From Pseudoruminococcus sp964385235 (GTDB lineage Bacteria; Bacillota; Clostridia; Oscillospirales; Acutalibacteraceae): 17,227 nt of DNA. The DNA lies in assembly GCA_964385235.1 (NCBI GenBank), contig CAYLOD010000034.1:1-17227 (forward strand), in the 5' to 3' direction. A program made the position numbers and the translations under genes. How positions within the stretch are numbered: position 1 is the first letter of the stretch; each line of letters opens with the position of its first letter. Positions 1 to 6,971 of the stretch are shown piece by piece. The notes under the pieces are model-generated. The model had not been told where the DNA came from. It saw only the letters and a program-made list of their open reading frames with translations, and did not search any database.

Positions 1-60
1 AAAAGCAGTTCCCTTGTTACACACCCCGAAAAACCAGTGGTGGCAACTGTTGTCAAAGGG

Positions 61-114
61 TATAAAGAAAGGATTCCGGCAACGCTGCCGCCTGTGGCAA
101 TATTCCCGGAATCC
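61..114 (-). terminator. Rho-independent terminator of rlmD
   Basis: Read on the minus strand, GGATTCCGG pairs perfectly with CCGGAATCC (71-79 with 106-114). A smaller inner stem is possible (TGCC/GGCA, 86-89 with 96-99). The outer stem is followed by TTTCTTTAT. It lies about 30 nt beyond the rlmD stop codon. Nothing coding is seen in bases 1-60. Confidence 0.7.
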
Positions 115-141
115 CTTGATTTCTGGGCATTTTATGCACTT

Positions 142-1509
142 TTAATCCCTGACCCTTGACATCAAAACAACCGTCTCCACATGCCCCGTCCTCGGAAATA
201 AATCCACGGGAACAATTCTGTCTGCTTCATAACCATACTCTTCAAAAGTCCTCAAATCCCTTGCAAGTGTCGCGGGATTGCACGAAACATATACCACCCT
301 TGACGGCGAAAAACGCTCCGCTGTTGTTTTGATAAGCATTGAATCACACCCCTTGCGCGGCGGGTCGATTATTACGCAGTCGGGCTTTACTCCCCGCGCG
401 GCAAGCTTCTCCGCGAATGCCGCGGCGTCTCCGCAGAAAAATTCCGCATTACTGACGCCGTTTATTCTTGCGTTTGTTTTCGCGTCCTCAATAGCTTCGG
501 GTATGATTTCCACACCGTACAGCTTTTTAACAAAGCGTGCCATCGTGAGCCCTATGGTCCCCGTTCCGCAATAAAGGTCGAGCAGCGTTTCGTGCGGTTT
601 CAGATCCGCAAATTCCCGAATTATATTATACAGCTTTTCGGCTTGAGCACGGTTGACCTGATAAAATGACAGCGGCGAAATCCTGAATAAAATGCCGCAT
701 AAGGTGTCGGTAATATACCCCTCGCCGTAGAGAGTGTGACATACCTTTCCCGTTATCACATTCGTTTTTTCGCGATTTTCATTTATTATAATTGTTTTTA
801 TCTTATCGCTTGCCGATAAAAGGTCTTTTATAAGCTCGCCGGAATGCGGAATGTCTTTTCCGTTGACGACAATACAGACCATTATTTCTCCCGTTCCCAT
901 TGCGTGGCGCAAATACAGATGACGCAGCAGCCCGCTGTGAGTTTTCTCGTCATACGGAGAAAGCCTGTATTTGTTTGCAAAGGCGATGAACGCGTCAATT
1001 ATCGGGTCGAACGCTTTTGAATGGAGCAGACAGCCGCTTATCGGTATAACTCTGTGGCTTCTCCGCGCGAAAAAGCCGACAGTGATATTTCCGCCGCTGT
1101 CATATGTTATCGGAAGCTGAACCTTGTTGCGATATGATATGATGCTTTCAGAGGGAATGATTTTCCCGACAGCAGAGCCGTCAATGCCGCCTATACGGGT
1201 GACGGCGTCATAAACACACTGACGCTTGAAAACAAGCTCTGCGTCATAGCTTATGTGACGAAGTATGCACCCGCCGCATCTGTCGCTTACCGGGCAGTCG
1301 GGCGAAATCCTGTCCTTTGACGGAGTTATTATTTTTTCAATGATCCCGAAGGCATAATTACTGAGTGTCTTGACTATGCGAACCTCAAGTATATCTCCGG
1401 CGGCTGTATGCGGAACAAATACCGCCATAGAGTTTATTTTGCATACGCCGTTCCCCTCGGCGGTAAGACCGGTTATTTCGGTTTTATATATTTCGTTTTT
1501 TTTCAGCAA
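142..1509 (-). CDS. rlmD: 23S rRNA (uracil-C5)-methyltransferase, RlmD/RumA family
   Basis: This 455-residue protein is an S-adenosylmethionine-dependent rRNA uridine-C5 methyltransferase of the TrmA/RlmC/RlmD family; the exact target uridine cannot be read from sequence. A TRAM-like RNA-binding region fills about residues 5-62. Cys72, Cys78, Cys81 and Cys160 fit the [4Fe-4S] ligand pattern of the family. The SAM site is LDLYCGTGTIGLTMA near 310-324. IDPPRKGC near 381-388 and VSCNPATLARDL near 408-419 carry the catalytic aspartate and the nucleophile Cys410, and HVET near 443 supplies the base. The start is TTG, chosen because GGGGAG (1518-1523) lies 8 nt upstream and the TRAM domain begins at once. 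It is transcribed alone from a promoter about 290 nt upstream and ends in a hairpin terminator. Confidence 0.93.
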   Translation of the reverse strand: MLKKNEIYKTEITGLTAEGNGVCKINSMAVFVPHTAAGDILEVRIVKTLSNYAFGIIEKIITPSKDRISPDCPVSDRCGGCILRHISYDAELVFKRQCVYDAVTRIGGIDGSAVGKIIPSESIISYRNKVQLPITYDSGGNITVGFFARRSHRVIPISGCLLHSKAFDPIIDAFIAFANKYRLSPYDEKTHSGLLRHLYLRHAMGTGEIMVCIVVNGKDIPHSGELIKDLLSASDKIKTIIINENREKTNVITGKVCHTLYGEGYITDTLCGILFRISPLSFYQVNRAQAEKLYNIIREFADLKPHETLLDLYCGTGTIGLTMARFVKKLYGVEIIPEAIEDAKTNARINGVSNAEFFCGDAAAFAEKLAARGVKPDCVIIDPPRKGCDSMLIKTTAERFSPSRVVYVSCNPATLARDLRTFEEYGYEADRIVPVDLFPRTGHVETVVLMSRVRD

Positions 1510-2068
1510 AAATATCGCTCCCCGATAATTCTCCGCGGTTTGCGCCGCATAATCGGCGTCCTGTCAAATACATTCAATAAAAGACTTGCCCACGTCATTA
1601 TATAACACGTGTGACATTTTCACGCCTAAAATGCGGGCGCCATATTGCCTGAGTTATTTATGAACCCGAAACAGCCGAATTTCCCGGCAAACATAACCTT
1701 TTTCTTATCTGCGGGCATATTCTGGATCTGCAGGCTTTGTCCGCCGCTTTTTTGTCTGTCTGTTACTGAATTATCATCTACACTTTACATATTTTCGACT
1801 AAATATATTATAATACAGTTTTCTAATCCGTCAAGAGATTCGGGAAGTGCGAAAATTATCTTTATCCTGCCTCAGAGACGGGATTTTGTCTGATCAGTAA
1901 AAAATTTACTATCCGGCTCTCTTTTTAATCGTATAATTATAGAAAGGTTTTTAAAGATCTGTGTGGTTTATAAGGTACTGCCTGTACCTGTATGTTGAAA
2001 AATTACGGTCGAGGACACCAAGTCAAATGGACTTTATTTAAAATTTTTAAAAAACCGGAGAAAAAAGC
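1510..2068. other. Intergenic region between divergent rlmD and a broken gene
   Basis: No convincing gene is seen. The rlmD promoter lies inside, and its leader (1510-1800) contains only a weak 30-codon minus-strand frame without a ribosome binding site. Two small palindromes are present: AGTAAA-AAA-TTTACT at 1896-1910 and AGGTAC-TGCCT-GTACCT at 1973-1989. Either could be an operator, but this is unproven. A TATAAT at 1932-1937 has no good -35 partner. Confidence 0.4.
1807..1834 (-). promoter_or_regulatory. Sigma-A promoter, probably for rlmD
   Basis: On the minus strand TTGACG (1829-1834) and a perfect TATAAT (1807-1812) are separated by 16 bp. The first downstream gene on this strand is rlmD, which implies a leader of about 290 nt. 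Confidence 0.6.
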
Positions 2069-2407
2069 ATGAACGATAATTTTAAGTACATAATAAGCTC
2101 CGCCTCTTATACGTCGCCGGCGCGGCGGCGGTCGCATTAAGAAACCTTTATCAGCCCAAGACGGTTGAAAGTTCGCAGAAGTGAAACACGATCATCAACA
2201 ACAAAGCTATATAATGGGACACACTATTCGCATACAACGCCTTATGGAACGGCGTGGTATGATTCACAGACCGATGGCGCAGCATACGCCGGAAAGGTTG
2301 CTTATGACTATATAACGGAGAATACAAGCATAAAGTTGAAAAGCGGCACGACGGCAACCGCAGGCGGGGCATTTAGTGTCTGCGAATACCTCACCATTAA
2401 ACCTTAA
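2069..2407 (+). pseudogene. Broken small membrane or secreted protein gene
   Basis: A strong ribosome binding site (GGAG, 2057-2060) precedes ATG at 2069, which opens MNDNFKYIISSAS. That frame hits a stop at 2138. From about 2116 the next frame continues as AGAAAVALRNLYQPKTVESS, the expected hydrophobic segment and its flank, up to TGA at 2182. A third stretch, back in the first frame, runs from about 2205 to a stop at 2405 and reads YNGTHYSHTTPYGTAWYDSQ and onward. Together the pieces look like a short N-anchored extracellular protein broken by at least two frame changes. I do not recognise the family. Sequencing error is an alternative to genuine decay. The following hairpin would end its transcript. 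Confidence 0.4.
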
Positions 2408-2437
2408 TAGGCTCGTACTCCGAAAAATACGAAAATT

Positions 2438-2510
2438 AAAACGGCATAACCTTTACAGACGGATAAAAATTTCCGCTCCGAAATATCGTTGCGGTTTTTT
2501 ATGCCGTTTT
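2438..2510 (+). terminator. Nested hairpin terminator
   Basis: A perfect 12-bp inverted repeat, AAAACGGCATAA (2438-2449) with TTATGCCGTTTT (2499-2510), encloses a second hairpin with CCGC/GCGG arms ending in TTTTTT (about 2473-2500). It follows the broken gene and precedes the lipoprotein gene, so it most likely isolates the two. Confidence 0.6.
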
Positions 2511-2573
2511 GTAAATCTTTAAATACTTATTTTATAATTCTATAAAAGCACAAAATTTTACAGAAAATATGTT

Positions 2574-2579
2574 TATAAT
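2574..2579 (+). promoter_or_regulatory. Possible -10 box of the lipoprotein gene
   Basis: TATAAT lies about 55 nt before the lipoprotein start codon in AT-rich DNA. No good -35 hexamer is visible 16-18 bp upstream, so the call is weak. Confidence 0.3.
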
Positions 2580-2633
2580 ATTAGAGTACATATTATAACC
2601 GATGAAAGTATTAAAAACAGGGAGAGAGATAAA

Positions 2634-3344
2634 ATGAAAAGGATATTTATTTTAATCTTGGCGGCAAGCATGGCATTGAGCATAGCGGCTTGCTCAGGCG
2701 GCGATAATACATCAAGCGATGAAGCCTCGGAAAAAACATCATCTGTCGCGGAAACAAGCGGGAACAATTCAAAAACAGATGAAAACCGTGAACCGTCAAA
2801 AGAGGAAGCTTCAAAGGCGGAAAATTCAAAAGAAAAAACTTCAAAAGAGGAATCTTCAAAAGAGGAATCTTCAAAAGAGGAATCTTCAAAAGAGGAATCT
2901 TCAAAAAAGGAAAATTCAAAAAGCAGTTCCAAAAAAAAGGACGCCGTTGTATACAATAATGTAGAAGTGACCGTCGGCGCTGATATTTCCAAGCTGCTTA
3001 AAAAACTCGGCGATCCCGACTTTAAGGAAACCATCGAGCCTGAGTTTGAAGGCGGAGAGGAGTCCTATTCCTATACATATGACAATATGACTGTCTATGC
3101 TTATAAAAACGACGGCAAGCAGTATCTTTCCGATATTTATATAAACGGCCCGGGTGAAGCTAAAACAGGCGCCGGCATCACGTCGGGTTCATCAAGAAGC
3201 GATGTTTCAAAGGCATACGGCGATGCGGGAAAGGACAACACTGTCACCTACGAGATTGGCGGCAATATTATAACTTTCATGATGCAGGACGACAGCGTAA
3301 CTGATATTTCCATAGGCAAGGCTCTTGTTGACGAGGAGCTTTGA
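2634..3344 (+). CDS. Surface lipoprotein with SKEES repeats and a C-terminal beta-rich domain
   Basis: The 236-residue product begins with a lipoprotein signal peptide: KR, a hydrophobic stretch, then the lipobox IAAC with Cys20, so it should be lipid-anchored outside the cytoplasmic membrane. Residues about 22-105 are a disordered Ser/Glu/Lys linker containing pentapeptide repeats (SKEES and variants), followed by a lysine-rich stretch. The rest (about 106-236) is a compact domain with two related halves. Each half has a GxxxxxLxKxxGDP-like or GITSGSSRSDVSKAYGDA-like motif, reminiscent of SmpA/BLIP-like repeats in clostridial lipoproteins; this resemblance is from memory and is not proven. 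The start is supported by GGGAGAGAG 7-15 nt upstream. It stands alone between two terminators. The function is unknown; a cell-envelope or sensing role is only a guess. Confidence 0.85.
   Translation: MKRIFILILAASMALSIAACSGGDNTSSDEASEKTSSVAETSGNNSKTDENREPSKEEASKAENSKEKTSKEESSKEESSKEESSKEESSKKENSKSSSKKKDAVVYNNVEVTVGADISKLLKKLGDPDFKETIEPEFEGGEESYSYTYDNMTVYAYKNDGKQYLSDIYINGPGEAKTGAGITSGSSRSDVSKAYGDAGKDNTVTYEIGGNIITFMMQDDSVTDISIGKALVDEEL
2796..2915 (+). repeat. In-frame 15-bp tandem repeat, 8 units (SKEES pentapeptide)
   Basis: Eight consecutive 15-bp units start with TCAAA. Units 4-7 (2841-2900) are four identical copies of TCAAAAGAGGAATCT, encoding SKEES. The outer units are diverged (SKEEA, SKAEN, SKEKT, SKKEN). 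The period keeps the frame, so copy-number changes would only alter the linker length of the lipoprotein. Confidence 0.95.
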
Positions 3345-3390
3345 TAAATATCAAGCTGATAAATACGCGCCTGCCCGCGACGGCTTAAAC

Positions 3391-3451
3391 CCCTATAAAA
3401 AGACTGACGGTCCAGCACTCAGACTGTACCGGCAGTCTTTATTTTATAAGG
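3391..3451. terminator. Terminator after the lipoprotein gene
   Basis: AGACTG-A-CGGT (3401-3411) pairs with ACCG-G-CAGTCT (3428-3438) and is followed by TTTATTTTATA. The flanks CCCTATAAAA and TTTTATAAGGG extend the symmetry, so it may work on both strands. Confidence 0.75.
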
Positions 3452-3458
3452 GAACTGA

Positions 3459-3519
3459 CCGTCAAATGACGGATTTTCAAAAGTAAATTCCACTGTAAAA
3501 TTTATTTTGGAAATTTACT
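3459..3519. repeat. Two inverted repeats upstream of the tRNA promoter
   Basis: CCGTCA-AA-TGACGG (3459-3472) is a perfect short palindrome. AGTAAATTCCA (3482-3492) is mirrored by TGGAAATTTACT (3508-3519) with one extra base. Both lie between the lipoprotein terminator and the tRNA promoter. They could be operator-like sites or decayed hairpins; no function can be assigned. Confidence 0.4.
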
Positions 3520-3562
3520 ATCTTTGGGGATTTACAATAATTAAAAAAAACAAAAAAATGCC

Positions 3563-3591
3563 TTGACATTTTTTAGTTGATACGTTATAAT
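3563..3591 (+). promoter_or_regulatory. Consensus sigma-A promoter of tRNA-Gly
   Basis: A perfect TTGACA (3563-3568), a 17-bp spacer and a perfect TATAAT (3586-3591) end 18 bp before the tRNA. This fits strong stable-RNA transcription. Confidence 0.92.
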
Positions 3592-3609
3592 TATCAAGCA
3601 TTAGGAAAT

Positions 3610-3685
3610 GCGGATGTAGCTCATCCGGTAGAGCGCCACCTTGCCAAGGTGGAGGTAGCGAGTTCGAGCCTCGTCATCCGCTCCA
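3610..3685 (+). tRNA. tRNA-Gly (anticodon GCC)
   Basis: The 76-nt cloverleaf has acceptor arms GCGGATG (3610-3616) and CATCCGC (3675-3681), a discriminator T, and CCA encoded in the gene. The anticodon stem CCACC/GGTGG encloses loop TTGCCAA with anticodon GCC. The T loop is GTTCGAGCC. The gene has its own promoter and terminator, so it is a single-gene unit. Confidence 0.97.
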
Positions 3686-3693
3686 ACGCTATC

Positions 3694-3730
3694 AAAAGAA
3701 AGCATTCGCTCAGGCGAGTGCTTTCTTTTT
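3694..3730 (+). terminator. Terminator of tRNA-Gly
   Basis: AAGAAAGCATTCGC pairs with GCGAGTGCTTTCTT around a TCAG loop, with one mismatch or wobble, and is followed by a T run. It begins about 10 nt after the tRNA CCA end. Confidence 0.9.
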
Positions 3731-3761
3731 GCATATGAAGCGTAAGGAGCAGTAAAATTCA

Positions 3762-3790
3762 TTTAACAAAACGCGCCGTGCCTGTATAAT
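3762..3790 (+). promoter_or_regulatory. Probable promoter of murC
   Basis: TATAAT (3785-3790) lies 17 bp after TTTAAC (3762-3767), a weak match to TTGACA. Transcription would begin near 3797, giving a leader of about 70 nt to the TTG start of murC. The -10 lies at the edge of a degenerate dispersed repeat (3786-3826). Confidence 0.5.
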
Positions 3791-3826
3791 GACGGCGCAA
3801 TTCCCTTTATTGAACAGACAGTCCCC
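3786..3826 (+). repeat. Degenerate dispersed repeat, copy A
   Basis: ATAATGACGGCGCAATTCCC and the following bases up to CAGTCCCC recur in diverged, partial form at 12970-12997 (its right half) and 13291-13318 (its left half). Here the repeat forms the murC leader. No coding function is evident. Confidence 0.5.
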
Positions 3827-3866
3827 GAGAATGTATGTTAATCATTATGATTTAGGAGTGGATTTT

Positions 3867-5243
3867 TTGGATAAGCAAAATATTTTGGACGGTGTTAAGA
3901 GAATACACTTTATAGGTATCGGCGGGTCGGGTATGTGTCCGCTTGCGGAGATACTGCATAATGAAGGTTATACGATAACAGGCTCCGACGTGGCGGAGTC
4001 AGATACTCTTGAGCGTATTCGCTCATACGGGATACCGGTCGTAATGGGACACTATCCGGAGAACGTCGAGGGCGCGGATCTCATCGTATATACCGCCGCC
4101 GTAAAGCTCGACAATCCAGAGCTTACCGCCGCGAAACACCTTGGAATCCCCGCTGTCGAGCGGTGCATCATGCTCGGTGAGGTTACTAAGAAATATAACC
4201 GCTCCATTGGTGTTTCGGGCACTCACGGTAAAACGACGACTACGTCAATGCTCACTCAGCTTCTCACAATGGCCGGTTTTGACCCTACGGCGATAATCGG
4301 CGGAAAGCTGCCGTTCCTCGGAAGCAACAGCCGAATAGGTAAGAGCGACATTATAGTATGCGAGGCGTGTGAGTACGTTGACACATTTCTGCACCTTGAT
4401 CCGGCGATTTCTATCATTCTTAATATAGACGCCGATCACCTCGACTATTTCGGAACGCTCGACAGGATAATAGAATCTTTCCGAAAATTTGCACAGCAGA
4501 CTACATCGCTCCTCATTGTAAACGGCGACGACGCCAATACGATGAAAGCTGTAGAGGGCGTCGAATGCCGCGCGATAACATTCGGATTCGGAGAAAAAAA
4601 CGACTACCGCGCTGTTATCACAAATGAAGGCGTAACAGACGAGTTCGACATTATCAAGGGCAAAATAAAACTGACGAGCGTCAAGCTCAATGTTCCCGGA
4701 AAGCATAATGTTCTCAACGCTCTCGCGGCCGCCGTCACGGGCTTTGAGCTCGGTGTCGCGGCTTGTGATATTGCGAAAGGACTCGGTGAGTTCAGCGGAG
4801 CGCACAGACGATTTGAAGTACTCGGTACGGTGGGCGGCGTAACCGTCGCCGATGATTTCGCGCATCACCCGACGGAGCTTAAAGCAACTCTCAACTCGGC
4901 GATGAAAATGGGCTATAAAAATGTATGGGCGGTATTTCAGCCTCATACATATTCGAGAACGGCTATGCTGCTCGACGATTTCGCGGAGGCTCTCTCTATA
5001 CCCGATCACACTGTTCTCTCGGAAATCCTCGCAGTGCGCGAGAAAAATACCTACAACATATACTCCCGAGACCTTGCCGCGAAGATAAAGGGCTGCGTGT
5101 GTTTTGAAACCTTTGAGGAGATCGCTGACTTCGTAGTAAACAGCGCGAAGCCCGACGACCTGATAATTACCCTCGGCGGCGGCAATGTATATATGTGCGC
5201 GAATATGATATACGATAAATTAAAAGCAAAGTACGCAAAGTAA
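3867..5243 (+). CDS. murC: UDP-N-acetylmuramate--L-alanine ligase
   Basis: MurC uses ATP to add L-alanine to UDP-MurNAc, the first peptide step of peptidoglycan precursor synthesis in the cytoplasm. The nucleotide-fold motif FIGIGGSGM is near residues 15-23, the ATP P-loop GVSGTHGKTTTT near 115-126, ILNIDADHLDYFG in the central domain, and DDFAHHPTEL with FQPHTYSRT in the C-terminal Mur ligase domain; LGGGNVY closes it. I chose TTG at 3867: GGAG lies 8 nt upstream and the resulting 458 residues match the usual MurC length. The frame also opens at an ATG at 3789, but that codon overlaps the -10 box and would add 26 residues with no homology role. The DUF4299 gene follows 13 nt downstream and is probably co-transcribed. 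Confidence 0.95.
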   Translation: MDKQNILDGVKRIHFIGIGGSGMCPLAEILHNEGYTITGSDVAESDTLERIRSYGIPVVMGHYPENVEGADLIVYTAAVKLDNPELTAAKHLGIPAVERCIMLGEVTKKYNRSIGVSGTHGKTTTTSMLTQLLTMAGFDPTAIIGGKLPFLGSNSRIGKSDIIVCEACEYVDTFLHLDPAISIILNIDADHLDYFGTLDRIIESFRKFAQQTTSLLIVNGDDANTMKAVEGVECRAITFGFGEKNDYRAVITNEGVTDEFDIIKGKIKLTSVKLNVPGKHNVLNALAAAVTGFELGVAACDIAKGLGEFSGAHRRFEVLGTVGGVTVADDFAHHPTELKATLNSAMKMGYKNVWAVFQPHTYSRTAMLLDDFAEALSIPDHTVLSEILAVREKNTYNIYSRDLAAKIKGCVCFETFEEIADFVVNSAKPDDLIITLGGGNVYMCANMIYDKLKAKYAK

Positions 5244-5256
5244 GCGGGTGCTAATG

Positions 5257-6147
5257 ATGTCAATAGAAATTTCAGTCAAAAATAAATCCGGCAAAAGCGA
5301 CGCTCCGTCCGTCTCATATATCACAGGCGATATTTTTAAGTACGGAGCGTTTGACGGGACGCGCCTGAACATAAATAAAACCGCCTCCGACGGCAGCATC
5401 TGCATGTTTAATCCTGAGCATATCGGCAGAAGCATAAGCGTAAATTTCGGCAAGGATCAAATAGACCTTTTTCTGCCTCTGCCGACATCCGAGGAGGATA
5501 TTGACGATTTATACGAAACGGCAAAGCGTGTCGCGGACTTTTGGAGCGGAGATGCGGAGGCATCTGAAAACGGCATTGTTTTTGACCCGTATAACTCAAT
5601 GGAACTTGCAGACGCCGCAAAGGCTGAATCTCTAAGAAAATATAAGGAGCTTATAGGCGGAAAATATAACAATCCGATTATTTTCTGCGCATTGTGGGCA
5701 CTGTATCTCGATGATGACGATATAAAAATACTTGCCGACGGCGGCGATCTCGCTGCCTTTCGCGATTATATGCACAGAATGCAGAATATAGACGCATACT
5801 ATGCCGCACCGAATATTTGCAAAACTAAGTACAGTGACGATTTATTTGGATTATATGTTTTTACGCAGGGCGTCGTCAGCATTGTTCCGTCAGTACCGAG
5901 AGTACCATACGGGGCAGTAAATCCCAAAACAGGCGAACCCCTTGTCATTGATGACTGGTATATCTGTCTGTACTCATATTCCGAGGAAAAGATACTCGGC
6001 CATGTTATGTATGATGATTTTCTGAAGTCGCTCAGACCTGAGGACTACTATCGTTATGATGCTCAAAATATTCTTATAAAAGGTCTGACCCGCGAACGTA
6101 TCGAATTTATGCTCAAAAAATTCGGCGTTTCGCCTCCGAGGACGTAA
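5257..6147 (+). CDS. DUF4299-like protein of unknown function
   Basis: The 296-residue protein is soluble and acidic, with no signal peptide or membrane segment. From memory it matches the uncharacterised DUF4299 family, which is about 300 residues long. Supporting motifs are LFLPLPTSEEDIDDLY near residues 69-84, DAYYAAP near 179-185, a segment around GVVSIVPSVP, a WYICLYSYSEE strand, and a C-terminal YDAQNILIKGLT. The family has no assigned reaction. The start is ambiguous: GTG 5248, ATG 5254 and ATG 5257 are all in frame; I prefer 5257 because the weak GGG at 5246-5248 is then about 8 nt away. It lies just behind murC and ahead of a strong terminator, so both are probably one transcript, but a cell-wall role is inference only. 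Confidence 0.75.
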   Translation: MSIEISVKNKSGKSDAPSVSYITGDIFKYGAFDGTRLNINKTASDGSICMFNPEHIGRSISVNFGKDQIDLFLPLPTSEEDIDDLYETAKRVADFWSGDAEASENGIVFDPYNSMELADAAKAESLRKYKELIGGKYNNPIIFCALWALYLDDDDIKILADGGDLAAFRDYMHRMQNIDAYYAAPNICKTKYSDDLFGLYVFTQGVVSIVPSVPRVPYGAVNPKTGEPLVIDDWYICLYSYSEEKILGHVMYDDFLKSLRPEDYYRYDAQNILIKGLTRERIEFMLKKFGVSPPRT

Positions 6148-6177
6148 ACAAAACTTATACTTGCCGTAAATACAATA

Positions 6178-6221
6178 ATCCCCATGCTTCTTCTTGTCTG
6201 AAGCATGGGGATCGTTTTTTT
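6178..6221 (+). terminator. Strong terminator closing the murC transcript
   Basis: A perfect 13-bp stem, ATCCCCATGCTTC (6178-6190) with GAAGCATGGGGAT (6200-6212), has a 9-nt loop and is followed by CG and seven T residues. It sits between convergent genes; only the plus-strand direction has a proper T run. Confidence 0.95.
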
Positions 6222-6230
6222 AATATTCGG

Positions 6231-6914
6231 TTATAGTAAAATTCCGTCGAGATAAGCTCGTATGCTTTTGTAGCATGAGGTAATATCAATAGGTACTCTC
6301 ATAAAAAACAGTGTGGCTGCGACTGCCGATACAGCCGTCGTAAAAATCAAAAGCCATATCAGTACCGCGCGTGAAACCGCCCTGTAGCTTTCATTTATTC
6401 CATGCTTAAACGAACATATGAGCAGCGCCGCGACATTTACTACAGGTACGGATATTAACGCTATAAACCAGAATATTCCTTTTGTGGTCAGGAAATTTTT
6501 GTGATAATAACGCGGCGCTTTGACTTGCACGCCGGCTTTGTCGGGCGCGGTGTCAGTCTGTTCAAAAAGGACACGCTCCTCGGAATAAAGCCTGCCGTCA
6601 TTATTTACGGGAGAGCTGTTCTGCTCCGGCTCGGCGGGAAAAACTTCCTCGCCGTTTTGCACTGTGTAGAGTTCCCCGGGTTCGGAATCTGTTTCGTTAT
6701 TTACCTCAGCGTCGTTCAGCCTTTTATCGGAGCAGCTGACGCCGGAAGGCACGGAGAGAACCTCAGCCGTTGGGGCTTGGGCTACCGGAGAGTAACGCGC
6801 ATATCTGTTTCGCTTGCTGCCACTCCGTAACACAGGCTCTCCGACATATCCGTTAAGACCGAAAATTTTTGACCCCTGCGCGGAAGAAGAAGCGGCAGGT
6901 GTTCTGAAAATCAT
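6231..6914 (-). CDS. Membrane protein with long disordered N-terminus and two C-terminal helices
   Basis: I do not recognise this 227-residue protein. About residues 1-145 are polar and low in hydrophobics, rich in Ser, Pro, Glu and Asn, and probably disordered in the cytoplasm. Two hydrophobic segments follow: FWFIALISVPVVNVAALLI and VLIWLLIFTTAVSAVAATLF, separated by a short polar loop containing a KHG sequence. This layout resembles small clostridial membrane proteins of unknown role. I chose ATG at 6914 because AAAGGA (6924-6929) is 9 nt upstream; the two earlier in-frame ATGs at 6923 and 6932 overlap or touch that site. The start is 57 nt after the DUF1015 gene, so the two are probably one operon. 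Confidence 0.7.
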   Translation of the reverse strand: MIFRTPAASSSAQGSKIFGLNGYVGEPVLRSGSKRNRYARYSPVAQAPTAEVLSVPSGVSCSDKRLNDAEVNNETDSEPGELYTVQNGEEVFPAEPEQNSSPVNNDGRLYSEERVLFEQTDTAPDKAGVQVKAPRYYHKNFLTTKGIFWFIALISVPVVNVAALLICSFKHGINESYRAVSRAVLIWLLIFTTAVSAVAATLFFMRVPIDITSCYKSIRAYLDGILL

Positions 6915-6971
6915 TTTTAACATTCCTTTCATTTCGCCGTGAAATGAACGAGTCTGCCGTATCGGCGCTTA

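Noticed and set aside
1645..1893. 82-codon plus-strand frame
   Set aside because: No ribosome binding site, no recognisable domain, and it runs through the rlmD promoter in the opposite direction.
1896..1910. Palindrome AGTAAA-AAA-TTTACT, similar to arms at 3482-3519 and GTAAATTTAC at 13112-13121, as a shared operator
   Set aside because: Such AT-rich palindromes are expected by chance here, the spacings differ, and the neighbouring genes have no common function.
2573..3034. 153-codon minus-strand frame rich in FEDSS repeats
   Set aside because: It is the antisense of the SKEES repeat of the lipoprotein gene and has no independent support.
3789..3866. N-terminal extension of murC from ATG 3789
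   Set aside because: The ATG overlaps the probable -10 box, lacks a ribosome binding site and adds 26 residues beyond the normal MurC start. TTG 3867 has GGAG at correct spacing.
4245..5009. 254-codon minus-strand frame
   Set aside because: It is antisense to murC, which has full family motifs on the plus strand; the frame has no family-like motifs.
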